From IMG/VR virus record IMGVR_UViG_3300050821_005722, positions 1-28,596 of that record: 28,596 nucleotides of DNA. One strand, 5' to 3'. Positions within the stretch are counted from its first letter, which is position 1. Each line of letters opens with the position of its first letter. The notes beneath the pieces were generated by a model. It saw only the letters and a list, made by a program, of their open reading frames with translations. It made no database searches and was not told the DNA's origin. Positions 1 to 6,706 of this stretch are shown here, piece by piece. Made by a program: the position numbers and the translations under genes. Origin of the DNA: a virus.

Positions 1-323
1 GAAGTTCCCCAGATATCGCTAAGGGGTTTGCTGTATCGAAATTCGTCGAAGGAAAGAATATCCGTATATGTGTTGACCCCGTCATACTGCGGGTTGCCCG
101 GACGCCGTGACAGAGTTAGACGATTAGTCACTTCGACGTTCGAACCTGCGATCATCGCATCGCCTGAAGGACCGTAATACTTTTCCGATATACGTCCTGT
201 CGCCGCGTCACGCAACGGAGAACGGTTCGTCCATAAACCCGTAGTGTTGCGGCCCACGTACAGCGGAGTCGCCTTCACTGGTTTTTCGGATTGCGCCCCA
301 TTGATTTGCAGTGCGTTAGCCAT
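1..323 (-). CDS. Phage virion-type protein, C-terminal part beyond window
   Basis: The reading frame opens with ATG at 323 and stays open to the window edge, giving 107 visible residues that begin MANALQINGAQSEKP. An AAGGAAAAG ribosome binding site lies just upstream, inside the 13-base gap to the previous gene's stop. The visible part is polar, with a central stretch resembling TTGLWTNRSPLRDA and the segment NRLTLSRRPGNPQYDG. From memory this resembles uncharacterised structural proteins found beside tail genes in environmental phages, but no catalytic motif is visible. It is the last gene seen of the leftward virion operon. A role in the tail or baseplate is inferred from position only. The length is unknown because the 3' end lies outside the window. 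Confidence 0.8.
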   Translation of the reverse strand, partial: MANALQINGAQSEKPVKATPLYVGRNTTGLWTNRSPLRDAATGRISEKYYGPSGDAMIAGSNVEVTNRLTLSRRPGNPQYDGVNTYTDILSFDEFRYSKPLSDIWGT

Positions 324-336
324 GATTCTTTTCCTT

Positions 337-1350
337 TTATGCTGACTGCCAAGCGGATATCCACACGCCCGATTCCAAACCTGCGGGGATTACGGGATTC
401 TGTATAGGGGAGACGTGGGTATTATCAGTAAAACCATTCCCCATAACCCCGCCAAAAAATTGTGAACCCATTCCCCTAGCAACAAGGGTATTGTGAGGAC
501 TTCCCGAGGAAGTATGTGCCATGAAATAGTAGTCATGTGCCGCATCAATTTGCAGAGAGATTGCATCACTTACATTCACTCCTGCGGATAAAGTAGGAGT
601 TGCGCTTCCGCCGAAGGTAATAGTTGTGACATCTATAACCGTCAAACTACTTGTTGCTGTTCGCGCCAACACCATATTATCGAACGGTATACTGGGGTCG
701 GAAACTTCTAAGGTTATTTTCCACAGCAGAGGATATGCTTGAATAACCGGGGCGGGAAAAACCATAACAGCCGTTCCCGATGCTTCCGTAACTCCAGAGT
801 TAAACCCTGCGCCAATCACCGTCGTACGATTCCATGGTATGGATACAACATTTTGTCCTGCGGGTACTAAGCCACCCGATGCCGTTGCAGATACATTTCC
901 TCCCGAGTTCGTAAATGAAACCGTCCCTGAATTCACAAAATTTAGAAGAGTCTGGCTAACGTTGGGCGTTCCGTTAACTTCTAGAAGAAGAGATTGTACC
1001 GATGGAGACCAACTTATAACTTGGTTAGGAATCCATGTACCTACATCAAACGAACTGCTACCCATAACCTGCTGGTTATTTGGACCCCAAGCAATTTGTC
1101 CTGCGGCGGTATACGCCGTGACTTTGTAATAGCTATTGAGGGGGAGCAACACATCATTGCCCCAAACATATTGACCCGCAACACAGTTTCCCGAGGAATC
1201 GAGGTTTATTTTTATCTCAATTCCACTACAAATGAGAGAGTCGTTCACTTCCTCATCGCTGGATAGTTTCATTGTTAGGTATCCAAGATTGAGAACATTG
1301 CCCTGCAAATCTTGGAAGTTACCGCCGATCAACTGTACTTTGGATGCCAT
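337..1350 (-). CDS. Putative tail fibre or receptor-binding-type virion protein
   Basis: This is a 337-residue protein. ATG at 1350 follows a TAGGAGTACC ribosome binding site in a 7-base gap. Residues 1 to about 100 are clearly homologous to the whole 99-residue protein encoded immediately upstream: both begin with an [IL]xGGNFQ motif, then GY[VL]T, NGN or SGN, WxND and a TAAGQ or TSAGQ block. The remaining 235 residues are rich in Ser, Thr, Gly, Val and Asn with alternating hydrophobics, as in beta-structured fibre proteins. The segment after the shared domain (LLLEVNGTPNVSQTLLNF) resembles a linker used in fibre-like proteins. The likely role is an outer virion or fibre component whose N-terminal domain docks and whose C-terminal part is exposed. 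This is inferred from architecture and location; no enzyme motif is seen. Confidence 0.75.
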   Translation of the reverse strand: MASKVQLIGGNFQDLQGNVLNLGYLTMKLSSDEEVNDSLICSGIEIKINLDSSGNCVAGQYVWGNDVLLPLNSYYKVTAYTAAGQIAWGPNNQQVMGSSSFDVGTWIPNQVISWSPSVQSLLLEVNGTPNVSQTLLNFVNSGTVSFTNSGGNVSATASGGLVPAGQNVVSIPWNRTTVIGAGFNSGVTEASGTAVMVFPAPVIQAYPLLWKITLEVSDPSIPFDNMVLARTATSSLTVIDVTTITFGGSATPTLSAGVNVSDAISLQIDAAHDYYFMAHTSSGSPHNTLVARGMGSQFFGGVMGNGFTDNTHVSPIQNPVIPAGLESGVWISAWQSA

Positions 1351-1357
1351 GGTACTC

Positions 1358-1657
1358 CTACGCGAAATCGCTACCCACTGTTGTGATAAAAAGTTGCTGG
1401 TCCCAAACTAACTGGCCCGCAGACGTAAATGCTTGGGCGATATAGACCGTGTTATTCGGGGTCATTTGATCGTTCGGCCAGATAAGTCCTGATAGATTCC
1501 CGTTCACGTCCAAAGGAAAGGTCAATATCCTTCCTGCTGAAATTTGAGAATCTCCAGCAGAGGCATCCATATTTAGTCGAAAGGTCACGTATCCGCCTGC
1601 CAACGGTACACCATTAGGGGCTTGAAAGTTCCCGCCCGTTATAAGAATCTTAGGCAT
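1358..1657 (-). CDS. Small virion protein, single-domain paralogue of the downstream fibre-like protein
   Basis: The gene encodes 99 residues beginning MPKILITGGNFQ. I start it at 1657 rather than at the upstream in-frame codon at 1723. The ATG at 1657 overlaps the stop of the upstream gene by one base (TAATG), has a GAGGT ribosome binding site, and puts the GGNFQ motif at the same N-terminal place as in its paralogue at 337-1350. The protein is essentially one beta-rich domain with conserved GGNFQ, GY, WPND and SAGQ blocks. It may be a free copy of the fibre docking domain, perhaps capping or replacing the larger protein. The biochemical role is unknown. Confidence 0.75.
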   Translation of the reverse strand: MPKILITGGNFQAPNGVPLAGGYVTFRLNMDASAGDSQISAGRILTFPLDVNGNLSGLIWPNDQMTPNNTVYIAQAFTSAGQLVWDQQLFITTVGSDFA

Positions 1658-2601
1658 TAAGTACCTCGTGCTTGCGAACCCTGCTGCATTTTCCCGGTTG
1701 CTTGGCTGGTCTGGACATTCCAATTGTTCAAGAAAATATTTCGTTCCTCTTCAGTCAATCCATCTGCGCGGGCGAGTAGGCCCGCCGTGAATTTCGCATT
1801 AGCAATTTGGAATCGTGCATCATCCGAGAATGCCCAGATGAGTGCGAGGAATCCCCAACTATAAATGTACTGCATGAAATCCGGCAATGGACTCCACGCC
1901 TGATTGATACTTGTGATAAGCGGGGCGGCGAGTTGTACGTGTAGACTGACTGGGTATACCCCGTTCGGGGATGGCATGACTCGGAAAGTCACATTCCCAT
2001 TTCCGTCTTCTACTTCCGGTCCTACAAATGTAGGACGAGCACTCCGCGAATCGAGCGCCAAATTATTCTGGACTTTCAGTTCTACCCAATTCGAAGGTGT
2101 GCGGGTAGTATCTAATACCGTTGCATGCTCGATATGGGAGAAGTTTGGTACTGCGACTGTGTAATCCTGTGTAGTCGCATTTGTAAGTGTTCCAGTGTCG
2201 GCGGCGGACGCGTAAGTAGTTGTGGTGACAGCGGCGGTAATCTGCGTCGGACTTGCCGTCAATACGATTAGCAACTGGCCATTCAGGAAGGTTGCCGTAA
2301 CAACGTTCGACGGGATTACCAGATTCCCTACAGCGAACGTATTCGCAGTTATGATCGTGGCGATTCCTGCGGTCACCGAGACGTTAGTCAAGGGCGCGGA
2401 ATATGCCATAGGAGAAGTCGTAAATGCCAACTCCTTAGTATTCCACCACCATTGAAAAGGCGGACCGAGGATCGTCTGCATGACCATATTGGCAGAAGTC
2501 AACGCGGGTTCGAGATTATTTCCTATCGCTGACAGACGATTGAAAGACAGCTTCTTCGCCCATTCCATCGTCTGCGAAATCGTAACTGTTGAAATTGCCA
2601 T
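1657..2601 (-). CDS. Putative tail or baseplate structural protein, paralogue of the 2611-3684 product
   Basis: The 314-residue product starts at ATG 2601 behind AAGGAAAAA. Its ends match the neighbouring 357-residue protein. The N-terminal block ANMVMQTILGPPFQWWWN corresponds to ANDVMQNMLAGGPNGQPFNWKWN, and the C-terminal block with PLPDFMQYIYSWGFLA and ARFQIANAKF corresponds to PIPDDFYTFFKQGFFA and AKFEMEYNLW. Between these lies a Thr/Ala/Val-rich insert (about residues 75-145) ending near YASAADTGTLT, which looks like an inserted beta-sandwich module of the kind shuffled between phage tail proteins. The gene overlaps the next one by one base. A structural role in the tail is inferred from this architecture and from position; no catalytic motif is visible. 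Confidence 0.75.
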   Translation of the reverse strand: MAISTVTISQTMEWAKKLSFNRLSAIGNNLEPALTSANMVMQTILGPPFQWWWNTKELAFTTSPMAYSAPLTNVSVTAGIATIITANTFAVGNLVIPSNVVTATFLNGQLLIVLTASPTQITAAVTTTTYASAADTGTLTNATTQDYTVAVPNFSHIEHATVLDTTRTPSNWVELKVQNNLALDSRSARPTFVGPEVEDGNGNVTFRVMPSPNGVYPVSLHVQLAAPLITSINQAWSPLPDFMQYIYSWGFLALIWAFSDDARFQIANAKFTAGLLARADGLTEEERNIFLNNWNVQTSQATGKMQQGSQARGT

Positions 2602-2610
2602 GATTTTTCC

Positions 2611-3684
2611 TTAGTAGTTCCATGGTCCATATGGCTGAGCAGGAGAAATCGGGTTATAGCTGTACCCGGTATCCATGACGTTGCTCTGCGGTACGAATCC
2701 CCAATCATCCTCTTGGTTCGCGCCAAACATAATCGCGTTGGTCAATGCCTTCTGCCAGAGATTGTATTCCATCTCGAACTTCGCTCGCACTTCCTTGAGC
2801 GGCGAGCGGCGATAGCATTGCGCGAAGAAGCCTTGTTTGAAGAATGTGTAGAAATCATCTGGAATCGGGTCGAGTGTAGTCGAAAGCGATTTGATGAAGG
2901 GTACTTTCATCTGGCCTACGGGCTGGATGAGCCACACCGGACCTGTCTGGCACGGCAGCGGATTGATCCTATAGCCTTGGCCTTTCGGATTAACGGCGGT
3001 CCATTTGACCGTCCCATCCGTCACAACAGTAGAGACAATGCTCTGATTTTGCACGGTTGGAAAAGTCGGATTGAGATTCGTAAGAAATGGATTTGTATTC
3101 CCACACGTTCCGTATTGCGTGAGCGTCCACAGATTCCCGAAGGCGTCTTTGATCGCCGTAGTCGGATTGATCGGCTGGGCAATCGCAGTTCTGGGGTCCG
3201 TATATACTACACCGGGGCCGGGTTGCGTTTGTCCTGTCGGAGTCAATTGTGTCGATGCGCCCCAAGTTCCTGCCTGCATAGTGTCGTTCGACATCCAGCA
3301 AATACGGGCGTCGTTATTCGTTGAAAGGTTGAATGTAATAAGCAAGTCTCGTTTGACGATGACCGGATACACGGGTTTTGGGAATTGGGTAGAACTGAAA
3401 TTTACAGCCGTGCAACTTTCTAGCCAGCCGACGTTCACTTGATTCGGGATGAAATAATCCTGTTGCCAACTATTGATGAAGAACGGCGCTTCTATAGCCC
3501 GGTTCCATTTCCAGTTGAAGGGCTGGCCGTTTGGCCCGCCTGCCAGCATGTTCTGCATTACATCGTTCGCGATTGATAGTGCAGGGGCGTCGGAGAATCC
3601 GCCAGCGGGAATTGCTGGTGCGAGTTCACCATTGCTGCGAGCATCGTCCACCAAATCCTGTAGCTGTATCGAACTGTTTCCCAT
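2611..3684 (-). CDS. Putative tail or baseplate structural protein
   Basis: The 357-residue protein starts at ATG 3684 after TAGGAGATTT. It shares conserved N-terminal (QPFNWKWNR) and C-terminal (DPIPDDFYTFFKQGF) blocks with the product of the next gene downstream, so the two form a duplicated pair. Its middle carries a different module, about residues 160-245, with the pattern DAFGNLWTLTQYGTCG then VTDGTVKWTAVNP. This 'DGTVxW' repeat type is common in exposed beta domains of phage tail proteins. A strong hairpin terminator lies just upstream of the gene, so its dose relative to the genes before it may be set by read-through. The exact position in the virion is not known. Confidence 0.75.
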   Translation of the reverse strand: MGNSSIQLQDLVDDARSNGELAPAIPAGGFSDAPALSIANDVMQNMLAGGPNGQPFNWKWNRAIEAPFFINSWQQDYFIPNQVNVGWLESCTAVNFSSTQFPKPVYPVIVKRDLLITFNLSTNNDARICWMSNDTMQAGTWGASTQLTPTGQTQPGPGVVYTDPRTAIAQPINPTTAIKDAFGNLWTLTQYGTCGNTNPFLTNLNPTFPTVQNQSIVSTVVTDGTVKWTAVNPKGQGYRINPLPCQTGPVWLIQPVGQMKVPFIKSLSTTLDPIPDDFYTFFKQGFFAQCYRRSPLKEVRAKFEMEYNLWQKALTNAIMFGANQEDDWGFVPQSNVMDTGYSYNPISPAQPYGPWNY

Positions 3685-3701
3685 AAATCTCCTATAAACA
3701 C

Positions 3702-3757
3702 AAAAAGAGGAGCATTGGCGGGTTGTACGAATACAATCCCGCCCACTGACCGTGCTC
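3702..3757 (-). terminator. Rho-independent terminator or attenuator with TTCG tetraloop inside the late operon
   Basis: Read on the minus strand, GAGCA (3757-3753) pairs with TGCTC (3714-3710). An inner arm GGCGGGATTGTA (3743-3732) pairs with TACAACCCGCC (3727-3717) with one bulged base, closed by a TTCG tetraloop (3731-3728). A five-T run follows at 3706-3702. The structure sits 18 bases before the start of the 357-residue structural gene, so transcription into the last tail genes probably depends on partial read-through or a new promoter. I do not recognise a promoter in this gap. Confidence 0.7.
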
Positions 3758-3813
3758 TGCGGTGGTGAGTGTTCCCTTCCGGGCCGTCATCCGCACTCTG
3801 CGGAAATTCCGAA

Positions 3814-3978
3814 TTATCTGGGCTTTCGTTTTTCAGTGCCCGCGAGTTCGTTCACTCGCGTCACGAAGGCGGGGTTCGTAGTCACATGAATCTTATACAC
3901 ATCAGAAGACATGCGATCTACATCTGCGCTAGTAAGAAGCGCAACTTGGTCGGCGGTCAAAGATTGTACTTGGCTCAT
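3814..3978 (-). CDS. 54-residue protein carrying the scaffold-type C-terminal motif
   Basis: This short gene has ATG at 3978 behind TGAGGTAAC and ends with TAA at 3816-3814; the previous gene's stop is one base away. The product begins MSQVQSLTADQVALL and ends in a basic tail, TEKRKPR. Residues about 20-46 match the C-terminal end of the 330-residue putative scaffold (7752-8744). The core TNPAFVxRVNEL is shared, with a similar M-S/P-S-D/E lead-in and a basic end in both. Such a stand-alone copy could bind the same capsid or portal surface as the scaffold tail. That is inference. The remaining 136 bases to the next gene hold only the terminator hairpin. Confidence 0.75.
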   Translation of the reverse strand: MSQVQSLTADQVALLTSADVDRMSSDVYKIHVTTNPAFVTRVNELAGTEKRKPR

Positions 3979-3979
3979 G

Positions 3980-4627
3980 TTACCTCAGGTTGGTCGATTT
4001 CACGTGCTGGCGATAGTCGTTCGTCGCGTCCACCCACTGCTCAGACTTCTCATCCCACTTGCTGAATTTGCAAATGACAGAGCCGGACGGGGTGTTATTA
4101 GTTTCGAAGGCAACTGCCGTACGATAATCTGCTTCGGCCTTTGTGAACTTCTCTGCTGAGAATGTACCATCCACCGGAGCCACTTGCTTGCTCTTTTCGT
4201 TGAAGTAGAAATTCTCTTTAACTGGCGGAAGCCACGTCTTACCACAACGGAGGCAGCGAACCCAGAAGTCGCCGTTAATCATCTGGTGCTTGATTACTGC
4301 GAACTGCGGACTGTTACCGCCCGTGCTGAGCACTTGCAGGTTGCGTTGCGAGACCACTCCACCCTTCTTGTGGGTACAGGCGCTCTGCTTCGCTTCGTCT
4401 TCACGCTTCTGGGCGGCGAACACCTTACCTTGCTGCTCGCGGTCCATCGTTTTCTGCTTCTGCTTAGTGAGTCGGTCCGCGATAGTGCCGCGTTTTTCTT
4501 CGATGCTCAACTCACGTTCTTGTTTTTGGAGTTCAAGATCGGCCAACTGTGCACGCTTGATACTCAGTTCAATCGCTGCAATTTCCTCAGCAGCGTTGGA
4601 ATAAACCTTCTTTGTGTCTTCACTCAT
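3980..4627 (-). CDS. Coiled-coil protein with a Cys/His zinc-ribbon-like centre
   Basis: The 215-residue product starts at ATG 4627 after TAGGAGGAAGT. Residues about 10-82 are strongly charged and heptad-like (Glu, Lys, Gln and Leu rich), predicting a long coiled coil. This is followed by C84-x-H86 and, after about 38 residues, C125-x2-C128 in the context RCLRCGKTW, with H114 nearby, which looks like a metal-binding ribbon. The C-terminal third includes short beta-like stretches and aromatic residues. It lies between the tail and head gene groups in the late operon. I do not recognise a named family. A structural or assembly role is inferred from location, and a nucleic-acid-binding role would also fit a zinc ribbon. 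Confidence 0.75.
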   Translation of the reverse strand: MSEDTKKVYSNAAEEIAAIELSIKRAQLADLELQKQERELSIEEKRGTIADRLTKQKQKTMDREQQGKVFAAQKREDEAKQSACTHKKGGVVSQRNLQVLSTGGNSPQFAVIKHQMINGDFWVRCLRCGKTWLPPVKENFYFNEKSKQVAPVDGTFSAEKFTKAEADYRTAVAFETNNTPSGSVICKFSKWDEKSEQWVDATNDYRQHVKSTNLR

Positions 4628-4642
4628 ACTTCCTCCTAGTAA

Positions 4643-4807
4643 TTACTGCGCCGTACCGATCCCGCTGTGCCAACTCTTACGCCAAAACCACGTGCCCAAA
4701 CTCACGCTGAGCGTCCATCTATAGAGACCTGCGGGGTCTCCTAAAGAAGGTGACTTGGCAAGAAAGACGCCAAACCCAAATACATTCTGTTTCAATTCTT
4801 TGTACAT
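4643..4807 (-). CDS. Small aromatic-rich hypothetical protein
   Basis: The 54-residue frame starts at ATG 4807, preceded by TTGGAGGATTCT. The longer open frame reaching back to 4927 has no such site and would overlap the previous gene. The sequence begins MYKELKQNVFGFGVF and continues with alternating hydrophobic and polar residues (LYRWTLSVSLGTWFWRKSW), suggesting beta strands rather than a membrane helix. There is no signal peptide and no known motif. It sits in the late operon between two uncharacterised genes with short gaps on both sides. Function is unknown. Confidence 0.6.
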   Translation of the reverse strand: MYKELKQNVFGFGVFLAKSPSLGDPAGLYRWTLSVSLGTWFWRKSWHSGIGTAQ

Positions 4808-4826
4808 AGAATCCTCCAATTCTGTG

Positions 4827-5534
4827 TTACGTCTTACGACCACGATTCCTGTACGATTGCAGGATGGTGTTATATCTCTCCGCGCACGGCAGGTTGGCCT
4901 CCCCAAAAACTTTGTGGGCCTTCTCAATAGTGATAATCTCTTTGAGAATCAACTGTAGCAGTACAGTCCGCCAGCCACGATACTTCTCTGCGAGTGGAAC
5001 GCCGTGATCGTCGAAACCCATGACGGTATACTCTGGCATCCATCCACGCTGCACCCAGCAGGCAATTTCTGGTTTTTTATCCCCCGCACTATCCGAATAC
5101 AATAGCGTCAATTTGTCTGCTTGCGGGTGCTCGCGATAAAACACCCTAAGTTTACACTCATTCCGTAATTTGTTTATCAGTTGATCGTGACTCATGATCT
5201 GGCCGAATCGTTGCTGGATATCTGCATACTCTTCGGGAGTGCACCACTGGTATTCCTTAGCTACTTCCGCATTGCCTTCCTTCCACCGACAAAGTTCTTC
5301 TTTCGTCTGGTTGCTGCTATCATCATGTACGTTCTCTGCGTACGCGGCGACTGCGGCAGCTTGCTCAGGACTTAACTGCTCCTCCACCATGTAATTCTCC
5401 CACGGTGCGGCGTCTTCATTGCGGGTTCCCTGAACCTTCTTGATTTGTTCCGGAGAGAGATTGCTGTTTACCGCTTTCGGGGCAGCAGCTTCCCATCTCT
5501 CCATGTACTCTTCATTTGATACGTGTGCACTCAT
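4827..5534 (-). CDS. Hypothetical late phage protein
   Basis: The 235-residue product starts at ATG 5534 with AAAAGGAGGATAGGCC directly upstream. The N-terminal 110 residues are acidic, Gln/Glu/Ala rich and probably helical (LSPEQ occurs twice, near residues 26 and 54). The C-terminal half is more compact and mixed in character, with the run LRNECKLRVFYREHP and a Trp- and Tyr-containing stretch near residues 155-190. No catalytic motif or membrane segment is visible. The start region can fold into a 10-bp hairpin that covers part of the ribosome binding site, described separately. From memory similar proteins occur in environmental phage genomes without a function. Confidence 0.7.
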   Translation of the reverse strand: MSAHVSNEEYMERWEAAAPKAVNSNLSPEQIKKVQGTRNEDAAPWENYMVEEQLSPEQAAAVAAYAENVHDDSSNQTKEELCRWKEGNAEVAKEYQWCTPEEYADIQQRFGQIMSHDQLINKLRNECKLRVFYREHPQADKLTLLYSDSAGDKKPEIACWVQRGWMPEYTVMGFDDHGVPLAEKYRGWRTVLLQLILKEIITIEKAHKVFGEANLPCAERYNTILQSYRNRGRKT

Positions 5535-5578
5535 GGCCTATCCTCCTTTTGGCTCAGGCTTCCATCGAAGGATAGGCC
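5535..5578 (-). promoter_or_regulatory. 10-bp hairpin covering the ribosome binding site of the 4827-5534 gene
   Basis: On the minus strand GGCCTATCCT (5578-5569) is a perfect complement of AGGATAGGCC (5544-5535), with a 24-base loop. The 3' arm lies directly next to the ATG at 5534 and takes up the last bases of the AGGAGG ribosome binding site. In RNA this could lower or switch translation of the gene. Regulation is inferred from geometry only. Confidence 0.5.
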
Positions 5579-5670
5579 CGTCGTGCGTTGTACGAATCAG
5601 CGTCCGCCGCGAGGATCAGTCGCGGTAACTACTAACGTCTCGCTCGCCTTTCGAACGGTGAGTCCGACTA

Positions 5671-5708
5671 GAATCTACAGCTTAACCAATAACGGTGTCC
5701 GTAGATTC
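5671..5708. repeat. 8-bp perfect inverted repeat in the 5579-5712 gap
   Basis: GAATCTAC at 5671-5678 and GTAGATTC at 5701-5708 are perfect inverted copies separated by 22 bases. The surrounding 134-base gap has no gene with a ribosome binding site. It also contains a small CCGCGA/TCGCGG hairpin near 5610-5628. No T-run follows on the minus strand, so a terminator is not supported. An operator or RNA-processing structure is possible. Confidence 0.4.
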
Positions 5709-5712
5709 ACGT

Positions 5713-5898
5713 CTACAAATCTTCTTGGCACATGTCTCTAAATGCTTCATCGTTCTGAATCTGAATGTTCTTGAGTCTACGCAAGTCGCTGATACTCTTC
5801 CTCAGCCTCCCTATCAACTTACGTTGTCTCGAATTTTCGGTTCGCAGTAGCTCGATTGACTCCCGCAAAGCCTTTACAATTCCTAGTTCTTCTGACAT
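5713..5898 (-). CDS. 61-residue basic coiled-coil protein
   Basis: The start at ATG 5898 is preceded by CCTTGGAGGAGGAATT, the same strong ribosome binding site style used in front of the scaffold gene. The product has leucines at heptad spacing (IVKALRESIELLRTENSRQ then LIGRLRKSISDLRRLKNI) with many Arg and Lys residues, which predicts a single amphipathic coiled coil. There is no other domain. It sits just after the putative capsid decoration gene in transcription order. Small coiled coils of this kind can be assembly factors or DNA-associated virion proteins, but nothing here distinguishes these. Confidence 0.65.
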   Translation of the reverse strand: MSEELGIVKALRESIELLRTENSRQRKLIGRLRKSISDLRRLKNIQIQNDEAFRDMCQEDL

Positions 5899-5923
5899 AA
5901 TTCCTCCTCCAAGGAAATGAGTA

Positions 5924-5947
5924 GGGCTGTATCTGCTACTACAGCCC
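5924..5947 (-). repeat. 8-bp hairpin between two late genes
   Basis: GGGCTGTA at 5924-5931 pairs perfectly with TACAGCCC at 5940-5947, with an 8-base loop. It lies 9 bases beyond the stop of the Ig-like protein gene and before the strong ribosome binding site of the coiled-coil gene. The minus-strand bases that follow (TACTCATTTCC) are not a convincing T-run, so it may protect or process mRNA rather than terminate. Confidence 0.45.
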
Positions 5948-5955
5948 GTCTCAAA

Positions 5956-6555
5956 TTACGGGATTACGTTGACCACGATCTGGACAAAGATCATCTGGAT
6001 CGGTTCAGCAGTAAGTCCACCAGTTACCTGCGGACCGTTGCCTAGCGTATTGTCAAAAGTCGGGAATGCAACTTCAACAATGGTCTGGCCTGCTGCGCGA
6101 GATGTAATCAGCCCGCTCGAACTAACGGAGGCGACGTTCTCGTCATAACTCGTATTTCCTGTGATCCCACCAGAAGTTCCTCTGGAAGGTCGATACCACG
6201 TAGGTGCGGCACCCGCTTTGTTTGCCGGATCACCATACGAGCGATACACTGGCGTACCAACCGGAGTGTACGTGGTGTTAGCCACGTCTTTCAGGACGGT
6301 CGTCAACTGACAGGTGTTAGCGTATGCAACGCCATTGACAGTCTTAGACGCCAGACTCAATGTCAATTCATACTGTGCAACAGGGTGATTCGCGGATGGG
6401 GCTGCGCCGATACCTTGGCCCAACGGAAACCCGGTCGTACCCTGCGCGGACCCTGCGCCACCACTGTTGTTCACAACGTTGGTGCCTGTGACTTGGACGT
6501 AAGCCGCTACGCCCTTACCATCAGTGGGATTGTGCTGCGGATTTGGATTTGCCAT
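5956..6555 (-). CDS. Ig-like (Big2-type) virion protein, candidate capsid decoration
   Basis: The 199-residue product starts at ATG 6555 with a weak AAAGAG site. Residues about 130-160 contain the pattern VASVSSSGLITSRAAGQTIV, which closely matches the bacterial Ig-like group 2 signature (V-A-x-V-S-S-x-G-L-[VI]-T-x-x-x-A-G-x-[AT]-x-[IV]). The last strand is IQMIFVQIVVNV. The N-terminal part is Gly/Ser/Asn/Pro rich. The gene directly follows the major capsid gene in transcription order, where head decoration proteins often lie. In tailed phages Ig-like domains commonly sit on capsid or tail surfaces and may bind cell-surface sugars. Decoration of the head is inferred from domain type and position. 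Confidence 0.7.
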   Translation of the reverse strand: MANPNPQHNPTDGKGVAAYVQVTGTNVVNNSGGAGSAQGTTGFPLGQGIGAAPSANHPVAQYELTLSLASKTVNGVAYANTCQLTTVLKDVANTTYTPVGTPVYRSYGDPANKAGAAPTWYRPSRGTSGGITGNTSYDENVASVSSSGLITSRAAGQTIVEVAFPTFDNTLGNGPQVTGGLTAEPIQMIFVQIVVNVIP

Positions 6556-6574
6556 ATTTCTCTTTTCTGAAAGA

Positions 6575-6630
6575 GCCGTTGCTCATTTCGATTGTCAATA
6601 TTTCAGAGTACTGGTCACAGGAACAACGGC
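6575..6630. repeat. 7-bp inverted repeat in the capsid-decoration gap
   Basis: The 151-base gap between the capsid gene and the Ig-like gene (6556-6706) holds no convincing gene. GCCGTTG at 6575-6581 and CAACGGC at 6624-6630 are inverted copies 42 bases apart. A smaller CTCTTT/AAAGAG pair lies at 6560-6575, beside the ATG of the Ig-like gene. These may form mRNA structure that sets expression after the very abundant capsid gene, but no T-run or promoter is seen. Confidence 0.3.
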
Positions 6631-6706
6631 ATACCTGCTTTGAATGAAATTCAGATGGGCAGTCCGACTTACTGGCCGCGCGAACCGCCCTTATTCTGAA
6701 AGTCAA

